From: an uncultured Selenomonadaceae bacterium
Lineage (GTDB): Bacteria; Bacillota; Negativicutes; Selenomonadales; Selenomonadaceae
DNA: 64,000 bases
Reading direction: 5' to 3'
Assembly (NCBI GenBank): GCA_905234175.1
Contig: CAJOGX010000003.1
Coordinates: 1-64,000, forward strand
Positions within the stretch are counted from its first letter, which is position 1. Every line of letters starts with the position of its first letter. Below, piece by piece: positions 1-10,350 of this stretch. The position numbers and the translations under genes were made by a program. The notes below the pieces were generated by a model. It did not search any database. It saw only the letters and a program-made list of their open reading frames with translations, and was not told the DNA's origin.

Positions 1-20
1 AAAAAATTTATCGTGCGGAA

Positions 21-1490
21 TTATTTTTTCGAGCTTTTGAGTTCCTGAAGTTTCGGACCCATGATACGCTTGTAGGCCTCAACGCCAGGCTGATTGAACG
101 CGTCGACGTTAGCAAGTTCGCCTTCGTAAGCGACGGACATCGCCAGAAGGTAAAGGAGTTCGCCGAGGTGGTATTCGTTGAGTTCGGGCAGCGTGAAGCA
201 GGCGTTGAAGCGCTTGTTGGAGCTGAGCGCGTCGGCGTTGGACTGGCGGGCAACTTCGAGCGCCTCGCTCATTGTGACGCCGGAAATGTCAGCGAGCTTT
301 TTGACTTCGGGGAACGCGTTCGGGATAACGAGGTCGTCTTCCCACTTCGCAACCTTAATGAACTGAACGACTTTATCGAGCGCGCCTTCCTGGTGCTGCT
401 GCGTCTGCGAATGCATGTCAGTGGTGCCGACAGCGACGAGCGGCGTGCGGCCGTAGCAAACTTCCTTGCCGTCCTTGTCGAACTGCTTGCCAAGCGATTC
501 CGCCAGAAGCTGAATGTACCATTCGCTGAGGGACTTCAGGTAGTCGCCGTAGGGCATCATGACTTCGATATTGCGTCCGTGTTTCTGGTACGCCGCGAAT
601 TTCAGCGCCGCGTTAAGCATTGCCGGATTTTCAAAAAGATTTTCGTTCTTGCACGCCTCGTCCATATCGCGCGCGCCTTCGAGGAATTTTTCAATGTTCA
701 TACCGATAACGGCGGCGGTTATCAGACCGACTTCGCAGAAAACGCTGAAGCGACCGCCAACGCCGTCGGGAACTGCGAACTGCGGCCAGCCCTTGTCAAT
801 CGCCAGCTGTTTGAGCAGAGTTTTCTTTTCCTCGTTGGGGTCGGTTACGGCGACGACTTCAACTTCAATGTTCTGCGCTTTCTGGAGCGCGTCATAAATC
901 ACCATGAAATTGCTCATCGTGTCGAGCGTGCCGCCGGATTTTGAAATACAAATCAGGCAGACTTTGAGCGGGCGTTTCTCGTGCGTCTTAGCGACGAAGG
1001 ACATCGCCTTCAGGTGGTTGATAATGTCAGCCGTCCTGCGCGAATCGATATTCTGACCGCTGAAATAAACTTTCGGGAGGCCGTTGCGCTGCTCTTTCGT
1101 CTTAGCGTTCCAAAATTCGCCGCAGAAAATATCGAACAGAACCTTGTTGCCGAGGAAGGAGCCGCCAATGCCGAGCGAAACAACCACGTCGATATTGTTG
1201 CGCAGGTGGCGCGTGAACTCGTGGAGCTTGCGAATGCTGGCGGGCGAATTGAGGTGGAGCTTGCTGTTTTCTTCGGTGACGTACGGCAGCTTGGAGAAGT
1301 AAACTTTTTCGGGCGAGCCGTCTTTGGAAAGGTGCGCCTTGATGAAACCGCTCTCGCGCATGACTTTCATGGCTTCGTGAGCCTTTTTCAAATCTGCCGC
1401 GTAACTGTCGAGGTCGGCCTTCGTAACTTTGCCTTCGCCGAAAAGATTATCGTAATCGAACGTGAAACCGGATTTTAAAACCAATGCCAT
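21..1490 (-). CDS. pgi: glucose-6-phosphate isomerase
   Basis: 489 aa ORF with PGI motifs (VVVSLGIGGSFLGNK, GGRFSVFCEVGL, QQHQEGALDKV); ATG start; next to phosphohexomutase genes. Confidence 0.95.
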   Translation of the reverse strand: MALVLKSGFTFDYDNLFGEGKVTKADLDSYAADLKKAHEAMKVMRESGFIKAHLSKDGSPEKVYFSKLPYVTEENSKLHLNSPASIRKLHEFTRHLRNNIDVVVSLGIGGSFLGNKVLFDIFCGEFWNAKTKEQRNGLPKVYFSGQNIDSRRTADIINHLKAMSFVAKTHEKRPLKVCLICISKSGGTLDTMSNFMVIYDALQKAQNIEVEVVAVTDPNEEKKTLLKQLAIDKGWPQFAVPDGVGGRFSVFCEVGLITAAVIGMNIEKFLEGARDMDEACKNENLFENPAMLNAALKFAAYQKHGRNIEVMMPYGDYLKSLSEWYIQLLAESLGKQFDKDGKEVCYGRTPLVAVGTTDMHSQTQQHQEGALDKVVQFIKVAKWEDDLVIPNAFPEVKKLADISGVTMSEALEVARQSNADALSSNKRFNACFTLPELNEYHLGELLYLLAMSVAYEGELANVDAFNQPGVEAYKRIMGPKLQELKSSKK

Positions 1491-1509
1491 TGAGCAAATC
1501 CCCTTTCAA

Positions 1510-3126
1510 TCAAACAACGGAGGCAACGATATCCTGCGCTTCTTTCTGAATCTGCGCGAGGTGCTCAGCACTGACGAAACTTTCCGCGTAAACTTTGCAC
1601 ATATCTTCGGTGCCGGAAGGACGCGCCGCGAACCAGCCGTTTTTGGTGACGACTTTCAGGCCGCCGATTGAAGCGCCGTTGCCAGGAGCTTTAGTGAATT
1701 TTTCGGTGATTGGGTCGCCGGCGAGCGTGTCAGCCTTGAGATTTTCGGGCGAAAGTTTTCCGAGCGCGGATTTCTGTTCGGGCGTCGCGGGAGTGTCTTT
1801 GCGCGCGTAGTAGAACGTGCCAAATTTGTCGGTGAGTTCCTTGTGATGTTCGGAAGGATTTTTGCCGGTCTTGGCGGTAATTTCGACGGCGAGCAAATCC
1901 ATAATAATGCCGTCCTTGTCGGTCGTCCAGACGCTGGCGTCTTTGCAGAGGAAGGACGCGCCCGCAGATTCTTCGCCGCCGAAGCCCATGGAGCCGTCGA
2001 ACAGCCCGTCAACGAACCACTTGAAACCGACGGGAACTTCGCAGAGTTTGCGCCCAATGTCAGCCGCAACTTTATCGATAAGCGAACTTGAGACCAAAGT
2101 TTTGCCTACCATAGCGTCCTTGCTCCAGCCGTCGCGGTGCGTGAACAGGTAGCGAATTGCAACCGCCAGATAATGATTCGGATTCATCAGACCCTGTGGC
2201 GTAACAATTCCGTGGCGGTCGTAGTCGGTGTCGTTGCCGAACGCAATGTCGTACTGGTCTTTCAGCGCGATAAGGTTAGCCATAGCGAACGGCGAAGAGC
2301 AGTCCATACGAATTTTGCCGTCGTGGTCGGGCGGCATGAAACTGAACGTGTAGTCGATGTTGGGGTTGACGACGTTGATCGGCTTTTTGATTTTGTAAAC
2401 TTCGTTGATAAGATCCCAGTAGAAAATACCGGAGCCGCCGAGCGGGTCAGCGCCGACGTTGAGGCCGGAATTAACAACGGCGTCCATGTCGATAACGCGG
2501 CTGAGCCCTTTGACGTAGGGGAGCATGTAATCCATGAAGTGCACGTTGTCCATTTTGACGGCGCGCTCGAAGGGAACGCGTTTGACGATTTTGTCGACGC
2601 CGGCTTTGATAATTTCGTTGGCGCGGTTCTGAATTTTGGTGGTAGTTTCAGCGCTGGCGGGGCCGCCGGTCGTGGGGTCGTACTTAATGCCGCCGTCAGT
2701 CGGGGGGTTGTGCGACGGCGTGATAACGATACCGTCAGCCTTTTTGGCTTCCTTGCGCTCGTAGTTGTGCTCAAGAATTATGCGGGAAACGACGGGCGTG
2801 GGGACGGGTTTGAAATCTTCCTGCAGAATAATTTCGACGTTGTTGGCGGCGAGAACTTCTACGCAGGAACGGAGCGCGGGCTCGGAAAGGGCGTGGGTGT
2901 CGGCGCCAATGTACAAAGGCCCCGTGACGCCTTCGGTCGCGCGGTGCTCAGCGACTGCCTGCGCGATAGCGAGAATGTGCGTTTCGTTGAAGCTGTGGAG
3001 TTTGGAACTGCCTCTGTGGCCGGACGTGCCGAACGCGACGCCCTGCGTTTTATTTTCAGGGTCCGGCGCAAGGGTATAGTAATCGCTGATTAAAGACGGG
3101 AGATTGACGACGGTTTTCTTCTCCAT
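1510..3126 (-). CDS. pgm: phosphoglucomutase (alpha-D-glucose phosphate-specific)
   Basis: [56 protein letters not shown] and RPSGTED motifs. Confidence 0.93.
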   Translation of the reverse strand: MEKKTVVNLPSLISDYYTLAPDPENKTQGVAFGTSGHRGSSKLHSFNETHILAIAQAVAEHRATEGVTGPLYIGADTHALSEPALRSCVEVLAANNVEIILQEDFKPVPTPVVSRIILEHNYERKEAKKADGIVITPSHNPPTDGGIKYDPTTGGPASAETTTKIQNRANEIIKAGVDKIVKRVPFERAVKMDNVHFMDYMLPYVKGLSRVIDMDAVVNSGLNVGADPLGGSGIFYWDLINEVYKIKKPINVVNPNIDYTFSFMPPDHDGKIRMDCSSPFAMANLIALKDQYDIAFGNDTDYDRHGIVTPQGLMNPNHYLAVAIRYLFTHRDGWSKDAMVGKTLVSSSLIDKVAADIGRKLCEVPVGFKWFVDGLFDGSMGFGGEESAGASFLCKDASVWTTDKDGIIMDLLAVEITAKTGKNPSEHHKELTDKFGTFYYARKDTPATPEQKSALGKLSPENLKADTLAGDPITEKFTKAPGNGASIGGLKVVTKNGWFAARPSGTEDMCKVYAESFVSAEHLAQIQKEAQDIVASVV

Positions 3127-3189
3127 TAAAAAATCCTCCTCTGATTTAAAAGTTATGCACGCGCTCAGATTCGAGCGACCTTGACAAAT

Positions 3190-4554
3190 TCAGCCGCGAA
3201 TAATCGCTAAAAGTTCATCGCGCTTAGTTTCCATTAATTTTCTATCGCCGCGCGCCTCGACGTTCAGACGAATGTACGGTTCAGTTTGAGAGCCGCGCAG
3301 GTTGAAGCGCCAGTTTTCAAAGTTGACGCTGACGCCGTCAGTTTTATCGACGACGCCGGCTTTACCGTAGATTTTTTCAATCTTATCCATGAGTTCCTGA
3401 ACTTTTTCGACGCCGGAAACTTTGGTGTTAATTTCGCCGGAAACGGGATAGCTGGCGATTTTGTCTGCCATAATTTCGGAAAGAGTTTTATCGGTCTGGC
3501 TGAGGACTTCCAAAACCAGAAGCCAGGGAATCATTCCGCTGTCGCAGAAATAAAAATCGCGGAAATAGTGGTGCGACGCCATTTCGCCGCCGTAAATCGC
3601 ATTTTCCCTGCGCAGAACGTCCTTCATGTAAGAATGACCCGACCGGCAGATAATCGCCTTGCCGCCGAGCCTTTCGACGACTTCAAGCGTGCTGAGGTAG
3701 GCGCGGGGCTCGTAGATAATTTTTTCGCCAGGATTTTTCCTGAGGAACGACTCCGCCAGAAAGCCAATAAGGTAGCAGCCTTCGATAAAGCCGCCCTTTT
3801 CGTCGAAGAGGAAACAGCGGTCGAAATCGCCGTCGAAGGCAATTCCGCAGTCGGCGCCGTTTTCTACGACAGCATTGGCGGTAACCGCGCGCGAATCCTG
3901 CAGCAGCGGATTGGGGACGCCGTTCGGGAAAAATCCGTTGGTGTTGTTATAAATTTTTATAATTTCAAACGGCAGGAATTTTTCCAGCTCGTTGATAATC
4001 GGACCCGCCGAGCCGTTGCCGGTATTGATGACGATTTTGAACGGCTTGAACTTTTTAACGTCGACGTAGCTAAGCAGGCGCCTGATGTAGTCGTGAAAAA
4101 TATCGAGGCGGTAAATCGTGCCGGTCGCCTTTCTGAAAGACCAGTCGCGCGTTTCGTCCTCAACGGCGGCTTTAATGTCGAGCAGGCCGGTTTTCGGTGA
4201 AATCGGAATGACATTTTTCCGCACGAATTTCATGCCGTTATATTCCTTAGGATTGTGCGAAGCGGTGACCATAATTCCACCGTCGAGTTCTTTGAAGCCG
4301 GTCGCGAAATAAATCATCTCGGTGCCGCACTGCCCAATATCGTAAACGTCGCAGCCCGCCTCAGTCAGTCCGCGCGTGAGAGCGTCGCAGATTGTCGGTC
4401 CCGTCAGACGGATATCGTGCCCGACGGCAACTTTTTTCGCGCTGAAAAGTTCTGGGAAAACCCTGCCAACGCGGTAGGCGAGTTCCTGGTTAACGCTTTC
4501 GGGATAAATTCCGCGAATGTCGTACGCGCCGAACCCCGAAGTATTAACAGCCAT
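3190..4554 (-). CDS. phosphomannomutase/phosphoglucomutase
   Basis: FGAYDIRGIYP, TASHNPKEYNGMK, FDGDFDRCFLFD, GGEMASHHYF motifs; ManB/AlgC-type. Confidence 0.9.
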   Translation of the reverse strand: MAVNTSGFGAYDIRGIYPESVNQELAYRVGRVFPELFSAKKVAVGHDIRLTGPTICDALTRGLTEAGCDVYDIGQCGTEMIYFATGFKELDGGIMVTASHNPKEYNGMKFVRKNVIPISPKTGLLDIKAAVEDETRDWSFRKATGTIYRLDIFHDYIRRLLSYVDVKKFKPFKIVINTGNGSAGPIINELEKFLPFEIIKIYNNTNGFFPNGVPNPLLQDSRAVTANAVVENGADCGIAFDGDFDRCFLFDEKGGFIEGCYLIGFLAESFLRKNPGEKIIYEPRAYLSTLEVVERLGGKAIICRSGHSYMKDVLRRENAIYGGEMASHHYFRDFYFCDSGMIPWLLVLEVLSQTDKTLSEIMADKIASYPVSGEINTKVSGVEKVQELMDKIEKIYGKAGVVDKTDGVSVNFENWRFNLRGSQTEPYIRLNVEARGDRKLMETKRDELLAIIRG

Positions 4555-4658
4555 TTTTCCACGCCCCTTTCCATTTCCAATTTTGTTTAACCTATTCTAC
4601 GTGCTGAAAATTTTTCCTTTCAAATTGCCAGAAAATTTTTAATGAACTTTTGCTGAAA

Positions 4659-4688
4659 TTGACGCCGCCGGTTCGTTCGTAGTACAAT
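4659..4688 (+). promoter_or_regulatory. sigma70-type promoter upstream of the DUF488 gene
   Basis: TTGACG (4659-4664), 18-nt spacer, TACAAT (4683-4688); SD GCAGGAGGTGAT follows before the GTG at 4717. Confidence 0.7.
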
Positions 4689-4716
4689 CGGAAAAAAATC
4701 TGCAGGAGGTGATTTT

Positions 4717-5187
4717 GTGGCTAAGAAGGAGACGCCGCCCGCTAAAATTTTTACGATTGGCTTTACGAAAAAGAGCGCCGAAACTTTTTTTGAAACGCTC
4801 GAACGCAACGGGATTACCGACGTTATCGACGTGCGACTCTACGCTAACACGCAGTTCGCCGGTTTCGCCAAGGCGCCGGACTTGAAATTTTTCTTAAGGC
4901 GCGTCAGTTCGATTGAGTACCGGCACGATTTGAAACTTGCGCCGACGGAGGAAATTTTTAAATCTTATCAGCAGCAAATTATTTCGTGGGCGGATTACGA
5001 AAAACTTTTCGCGCAGGTTATGAAGGAGCGGCACATTGAGTCGCACATTCTGCGGAACTATTCCAGCTCGCCGGAAGTTCGATACTGCCTTTTGTGCGCG
5101 GAAGTCAGCCCCGCGAATTGTCACCGGCGGCTTGTAGCGGAAAAGTTCGCCGAAATTTTTGAGCGAATGGAGATTGTGCACCTGTGA
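4717..5187 (+). CDS. DUF488 family protein
   Basis: FTIGFTKKSAETFFETL N-terminus and LLCAEVSPANCHRRLVAEKF C-terminal signature; GTG start after strong SD. Confidence 0.85.
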   Translation: MAKKETPPAKIFTIGFTKKSAETFFETLERNGITDVIDVRLYANTQFAGFAKAPDLKFFLRRVSSIEYRHDLKLAPTEEIFKSYQQQIISWADYEKLFAQVMKERHIESHILRNYSSSPEVRYCLLCAEVSPANCHRRLVAEKFAEIFERMEIVHL

Positions 5188-5837
5188 AAAAAATTATCGT
5201 GGTACTTGCGAAGAGCGCCAAGGCTGGGAATTTTTGCGTTGCCGGAATTGAGCTGGGCAGCAACAACTGGATTCGTCCCGTCACGAGCGACGAGGAAATT
5301 CAGGGCGCAGTGCCCGCCGCCGCGCTTACCTGCGAAGACAAAACCGAAATTCAGCCGCTGGATTTGGTGCAGATTGAGTTCACGGAAAAAGCCGCCGGTG
5401 AAGTTCAGCCGGAAAATTTTTATTTCGCCGGTACGTGGAAAAAGTTCGGGCACTGGAGTCTGAGCGAGTTTGAAAAATATTGCGGGCTTGACCGCGCGGA
5501 TTTTATTTTCTACAACGATTCGCGCAGGCTTGAACCGGAGGCGCTGAGCAGTTTCGCGCGGCACAAGTCTCTATTGATTCTGCCGATTGAAAATATTTCG
5601 CTAAAGGCTGAGCAGTTCGATGACGGCGTTAAATTCCGCGCCAGCTTTAACTACAACGGCACGCGCTACGAAAATTTTGCCGTGGGCGATATTGCTCTGT
5701 GCGAGAAAATTTCTGGCCGAGGCTCTGGCGAAATTTTTATTGCGGAGCGCGCGGTTGCGACTTTCAGCCTGACTAATCCGTTTAAGGACGGGAAAAGCTA
5801 CAAAGTTTTAGCTCAGCTTTGGAGCCAGAGCGTCTGA
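5184..5837 (+). CDS. dual OB-domain-like protein
   Basis: 217 aa; GTG start overlaps the stop of the DUF488 gene (GTGA); repeated beta-rich halves typical of dual OB proteins paired with DUF488. Confidence 0.6.
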   Translation: MKKIIVVLAKSAKAGNFCVAGIELGSNNWIRPVTSDEEIQGAVPAAALTCEDKTEIQPLDLVQIEFTEKAAGEVQPENFYFAGTWKKFGHWSLSEFEKYCGLDRADFIFYNDSRRLEPEALSSFARHKSLLILPIENISLKAEQFDDGVKFRASFNYNGTRYENFAVGDIALCEKISGRGSGEIFIAERAVATFSLTNPFKDGKSYKVLAQLWSQSV

Positions 5838-7636
5838 TATTTTTCCATTTGCTGGAGGGCGTGCCGGAGTATCGAATGATGAAGGTCTGGGCGCTCTCTT
5901 ATTATTTCTTCCATTTTCGTCAGCGGCACCAGCATAAGCGTGGCTTTTTCGGTCAGCACTTCGGCGGAGATTATTGCGCGGCGTTTCTGCAGGAAAACCG
6001 TTTCGTTGAGCCAGCCGCCCGCCTTAACGATATCGAGCGTGTTGAACCAGCCGTCGCCGGTTTCCAAATTCCGTGCGATTTTCCCTTCGACGACGAACAC
6101 CAGATTTTTATCGAGCGTGTCGCCGGAAAGCCTGTCGCCTTCAAAGCGCGTGAGAATTTTGGCGTCGCTGAAAAGTTGCGCCGTGCCGACCTTTTCGCCC
6201 TGCAGAATTTTGTTTTTGGAAACGAAATCCGCAATAATTTTCTTTTCATCCTGCCGCTGAAACTGCGCAACGCTTTCCAGTCCGATGAAAATCTGATCCT
6301 TTAAATTTTCCATGAACTCCTTGAAAGGCGCATTCCAGTAAACCAGCATTCGCCGCAAAACCAGAGCGTAAGTTTCTGCCAGCCGCTCGCCAGCGTCGAG
6401 GAAAAACTGATTTCCGTCGTACTGGAACGTCACCGACAAATTTTTCTCCGTGTACTGGAAATAGACGCCGAGTTTCATGCGCTGCGCGTCCCAGAAATTC
6501 CGCGCGACGATTATCCCTTCCGGCGCCGACTGCACCTGCGAATAAAATTTTTCTTCCGCCTTGAAGTCCAGAAAACTCAGGAAGTGGTCGAAAAGTTTGC
6601 CCCTGCGCGAAGTTTGCTTTTGCTCCTCTGCCCAATCGAACGAGCTGTATGGCTGCGAAACTACCAGTTGCTTAAACTGCTGCCCGACGAGATTTTCAAG
6701 CGTGGCGCCCCAGTCGCTTTTAAGGCGCACCGGCATAAGATTCAGCGCGAATTTCCCGTTGGCGCTGGTTTTTGAAACGAGCTGGCAGAAAATTGTATCG
6801 CTGGAATTGTTCATTGCCTGCAGTAAAAATCCCCACGCCGTCTGCAGCGCAACCATCAGCATCGCGCGGCTCCCCTGCGTCCGTACGCGCAAATCCGACA
6901 AAATTTCAGCGGGAATTTTCATGCGGTAAGCCTGTTCGCGGTACTCGCCGGAAATTTCCTTAGCGTAGGGAACTTTCGGCAGCGGCGGCAAATTTTTCAG
7001 CACTTCCAGCCAGTAATCCCGCACGCGCATTTCCATATAAGTCGTCTGAGAAATTGACGGCGGCGGGCTGATTTTCTTGTACTTTACGCCGTCTAGTACC
7101 GCGCTGAAAAAATTATTGTCGCTGAATCTGTCGGCAATCAGCTGAGACATCGTAACCAGCACGGCGGCTTCGTTCGGCGCGGTCTGAAAAACCGAAAAGC
7201 GAATCAGATAATCGCGTTGAAGGTCGAAACCCTTGCGGCGATCTGCCTCCATGATTTTCGTCAAAGTTTCGTCGAGTTCGTCGCCGTCGAGCCTGAGCAT
7301 ACGGAAAATAATTTCCGAAAGAGTGGTATGCTTCTCGAAAATAACTTTGACGGTACGTGTTCCGACGTTGCAGAAATTCGCGCGAAAATTTTCGTCCTCC
7401 TCAAGCAGGCTGTTGACGGCGCGGTTAAACTGTATCGGCTTAATTTCGCCGCGAACTTTGTACAGAGTCTGAACGCAGAAATGCGGCGACGCAAAAGTTT
7501 TCCGCTCAAAAAACTGCGCCTCGTCCGCCGTGATCTCGCGAATCTTCGTAATTTTGTTCGCGCTGTATCCGGAATCCGTTACGATTTTCCCGTAGACCTG
7601 TTCCAGAACGCTTTTTTCATTTGGTTTGAGTTCCAA
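5813..7636 (-). CDS. NRPS condensation-domain-like protein fused to a C-terminal cyclic-nucleotide-binding-like domain
   Basis: Condensation-like fold signatures (N-terminal QTLYKVRGEIKPIQFNRAVNSLLEEDENFRANF, MSQLIADRFSDNNFF at the HHxxxDG site, FDHFLSFLDF). C-terminus LVFVVEGKIARN..DIVKAGGWLNETVFLQKRRAIISAEVLTEKATLMLVPLTKMEEIIRERP resembles a Crp-type cNMP domain. Start moved from 7735 to TTG 7636 on SD placement. Confidence 0.7.
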   Translation of the reverse strand: MELKPNEKSVLEQVYGKIVTDSGYSANKITKIREITADEAQFFERKTFASPHFCVQTLYKVRGEIKPIQFNRAVNSLLEEDENFRANFCNVGTRTVKVIFEKHTTLSEIIFRMLRLDGDELDETLTKIMEADRRKGFDLQRDYLIRFSVFQTAPNEAAVLVTMSQLIADRFSDNNFFSAVLDGVKYKKISPPPSISQTTYMEMRVRDYWLEVLKNLPPLPKVPYAKEISGEYREQAYRMKIPAEILSDLRVRTQGSRAMLMVALQTAWGFLLQAMNNSSDTIFCQLVSKTSANGKFALNLMPVRLKSDWGATLENLVGQQFKQLVVSQPYSSFDWAEEQKQTSRRGKLFDHFLSFLDFKAEEKFYSQVQSAPEGIIVARNFWDAQRMKLGVYFQYTEKNLSVTFQYDGNQFFLDAGERLAETYALVLRRMLVYWNAPFKEFMENLKDQIFIGLESVAQFQRQDEKKIIADFVSKNKILQGEKVGTAQLFSDAKILTRFEGDRLSGDTLDKNLVFVVEGKIARNLETGDGWFNTLDIVKAGGWLNETVFLQKRRAIISAEVLTEKATLMLVPLTKMEEIIRERPDLHHSILRHALQQMEKYQTLWLQS

Positions 7637-7763
7637 AGTCAACACTTCCTTTCGGCGTAGAAATTCGCCGCGCGTGCGGAAAATCTTTCTTTTTGTCAAG
7701 GGCAGGAAATTTTCAGCCGCGTCAAGAATTATCATTTAAAAATTTGCAAAGGAGATGTTCGTT

Positions 7764-9191
7764 GTGGGATTTATCAAAGCGGCGCTTGAAGCGGCCAGTG
7801 GAGTTTTGGGCGACCAGTGGAAGGAATATTTTTACTGCGACAGCCTCAGCGCGGATATTTTGGTTGCGAAGGGGCACCGTCGGACGCGGCGCGGCAGTTC
7901 CAATTCCGGCGACGATAACATTATTACTCAGGGCTCAATCGTGGCGGTCAATAACGGCCAGTGCATGATGGTTGTCGAAAACGGCAAGGTTGTCGACTAC
8001 ATTGCCGAGCCTGGCGAATACAAATACGACCGTGGCACCGAGCCTTCGCTTTTCTCCGGCGGCGACCTCGCGGTCAACATTCAGGAAATTTTTTTCCAGA
8101 TTGGCAAGCGCTTCACCTTCGGCGGCGATACCGGCAAGGATCAGCGCGTTTACTACTTCAACACGAAAGAAATCGTCGGCAACAAGTACGGCACGCCCAC
8201 GCCAATTCCGTTCCGCGTCGTCGATAACAATATCGGCTTGGACGTTGACATTTCGATTAAATGTTTCGGCTCCTACAGCTACAAAATCGTCAACCCCGTG
8301 CTTTTCTACACGAACGTCTGCGGCAACGTCAGCGACACGTACAACCGCTCGGAAATTGATACGCAGCTGAAAACCGAGCTCATGACTGCGCTTCAGCCCG
8401 CCTTCGCAAAAATTTCCGAAATGGGAATCCGTTACAGCGCGCTCCCTGCGCACACCGTGGAAATTGCCGACGCGCTAAACGAAATCCTCAGCAAAAAGTG
8501 GGGCGACCTGCGCGGCATTCAGGTCGTTTCCTTCGGCGTCTCGAACGTCAGCGCCAACGAAGAAGATGTCGCTATGATTAAGGAAATGCAGCGTACCGGC
8601 GCGCTCAGAAATCCCGCGATGGCGGCGGCGCATATCACTAACGCGCAGGCAGCGGCTATGCAGACGGCGGCGGGTAACACGGCGGGCGCGGCGATTGGCT
8701 TCATGGGAATGAACATGGCGCAAAACGCTGGCGGGCTCAACGCGAATAATCTTTTCGCTATCGCGCAGCAGCAACAGGCTCAGCAAATGCAACAGCAACA
8801 AACTCAGCAGCAAACTCCGCCGCCACCTCCTCCGCAGGCAACCGGCTGGAAGTGCGAACACTGCGGGCACGAAGGCAATACCGGAAAATTCTGCGCGAAC
8901 TGCGGAAGTCCCAAAGTTGCGGAAAAACCTTCCGGCTGGAAGTGCGAACACTGCGGGCACGAAGGCAATACCGGCAAATTCTGTTCCGAGTGCGGCAAGC
9001 CCCAGGCTCCTGCGCACGCTGATACCTGGACTTGTCTGAAGTGCGGTCACAGCGGCAATACCGGCAAATTCTGCGCAGACTGCGGCGCGCCAAAAGATTC
9101 TGCGCCGTCGAACCAGTGGACTTGCCCAGACTGCGGCACCGTCAACAAGGGCAGACGTTTTTGCGCAGAGTGCGGCAAGCCCAGACCGTAA
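7764..9191 (+). CDS. SPFH/virion-core-like protein with four C-terminal zinc ribbons (YdjI-like)
   Basis: N-terminal SPFH-like region, Q/P-rich linker, four CxxC...CxxC ribbons. ATG 7755 lies directly after the AAGGAG SD, so GTG 7764 is preferred. Confidence 0.82.
   Translation: MGFIKAALEAASGVLGDQWKEYFYCDSLSADILVAKGHRRTRRGSSNSGDDNIITQGSIVAVNNGQCMMVVENGKVVDYIAEPGEYKYDRGTEPSLFSGGDLAVNIQEIFFQIGKRFTFGGDTGKDQRVYYFNTKEIVGNKYGTPTPIPFRVVDNNIGLDVDISIKCFGSYSYKIVNPVLFYTNVCGNVSDTYNRSEIDTQLKTELMTALQPAFAKISEMGIRYSALPAHTVEIADALNEILSKKWGDLRGIQVVSFGVSNVSANEEDVAMIKEMQRTGALRNPAMAAAHITNAQAAAMQTAAGNTAGAAIGFMGMNMAQNAGGLNANNLFAIAQQQQAQQMQQQQTQQQTPPPPPPQATGWKCEHCGHEGNTGKFCANCGSPKVAEKPSGWKCEHCGHEGNTGKFCSECGKPQAPAHADTWTCLKCGHSGNTGKFCADCGAPKDSAPSNQWTCPDCGTVNKGRRFCAECGKPRP
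8842..9190 (+). repeat. intragenic 90-nt tandem repeat encoding zinc ribbons (4 units)
   Basis: Units 1 and 2 share an identical 43-nt block (8842-8884 and 8932-8974); WKCEHCGHEGNTGKFC repeated, then two diverged units. Confidence 0.9.
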
Positions 9192-9240
9192 CCATAACAC
9201 CGGAATGAATTTTATTAATTGAAACCGGAGGTTTTGTAAT

Positions 9241-10338
9241 ATGGCTGAATCCGTCAGTTACAAGTGCCCGAACTGCGGCGCGCCGCTGAGTTTTCTTCCT
9301 GGCAAAAAAACCGTCACCTGCGAATACTGCGGCACGGAATTTGAAGTCGCCGCTATCGAGGAAATGTTCGCCGGTAAGCTTGAACTCGCCGCTCGGACTG
9401 AGGAGGCGCAAAATTCCAGCTGGGACATCGCCGGCGCCGGTGAAAACTGGACGCCCGCCGAAGTTTCCAACCTCAAAGCGCTTACCTGCTCAAGCTGCGG
9501 CGCGGAACTCGTCTGCGACGAAAATACAATGGCGACCGAGTGCGTTTACTGCGGCAACCCGACCATGATTCCCAAGCGCTTCGACGGCAAACTCAAGCCC
9601 GATTACGTTATCCCGTTCAAAAAAACCAAGGCGGACGCCGTTGCCGCGCTCAAAAAGTTTTACGAGGGTCACTACCTCCTTCCCGACAATTTCACCGCCA
9701 ACAACCGCGTCGAGGCGATTCAGCCAATGTACGTGCCTTTCTGGCTCTTCGATTCCTCAGTCAATGCGCACGCCGAGTTTAAAGCCGCGCGCCGCCGCCG
9801 CTACGATTCCGGCAACATGATCGTTACTGAAACGCAGGTTTACAACTGCCAGCGCGCCGCCAGAATGAGCTTCGAGAAAATTCCCGCTGACGGCTCCAAA
9901 AAAATGAACGACGCTTACATGGAAAGTATCGAGCCCTTCAACTACGCCGAGCTCGTGCCGTTCAGTACCGCTTACCTTACCGGCTACCTCGCTGACAAGT
10001 ACGACGTGGCCGCTGAAACCTGCGCGCCGCGCGCCGATAAACGCGTGGAAAACAGCGCTATCGACGTGCTCCAAAGTACCGTCAAAAATTTCGACACCGT
10101 TGAAATGCAAAACGCCGCCGTCGTCAAGGAAGTCGGCAAGGTCATTTACGCGCTTGTCCCCGTCTGGATTCTCACTACGCGCTACGAGGACAAGCCCTAT
10201 ACTTTCATGATGAACGGGCAGACCGGCAAAGTCGTCGGCAGCCTGCCCTACGACAGCGGCAAGGCGTTCCGCTACACCGCGCTGGCGTCGATTGCGTCCA
10301 TGCCCGTTATTTATTTCGTTGCGAGACTTTTTCTGTGA
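9241..10338 (+). CDS. TFIIB-type zinc-ribbon membrane protein (YdjG-like)
   Basis: YKCPNCGAPLSF...TCEYCGTEFEV plus second ribbon LTCSSCGAEL..ECVYCGNP; C-terminal hydrophobic segment. Confidence 0.82.
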   Translation: MAESVSYKCPNCGAPLSFLPGKKTVTCEYCGTEFEVAAIEEMFAGKLELAARTEEAQNSSWDIAGAGENWTPAEVSNLKALTCSSCGAELVCDENTMATECVYCGNPTMIPKRFDGKLKPDYVIPFKKTKADAVAALKKFYEGHYLLPDNFTANNRVEAIQPMYVPFWLFDSSVNAHAEFKAARRRRYDSGNMIVTETQVYNCQRAARMSFEKIPADGSKKMNDAYMESIEPFNYAELVPFSTAYLTGYLADKYDVAAETCAPRADKRVENSAIDVLQSTVKNFDTVEMQNAAVVKEVGKVIYALVPVWILTTRYEDKPYTFMMNGQTGKVVGSLPYDSGKAFRYTALASIASMPVIYFVARLFL

Positions 10339-10350
10339 GGAGGCGCGCCC

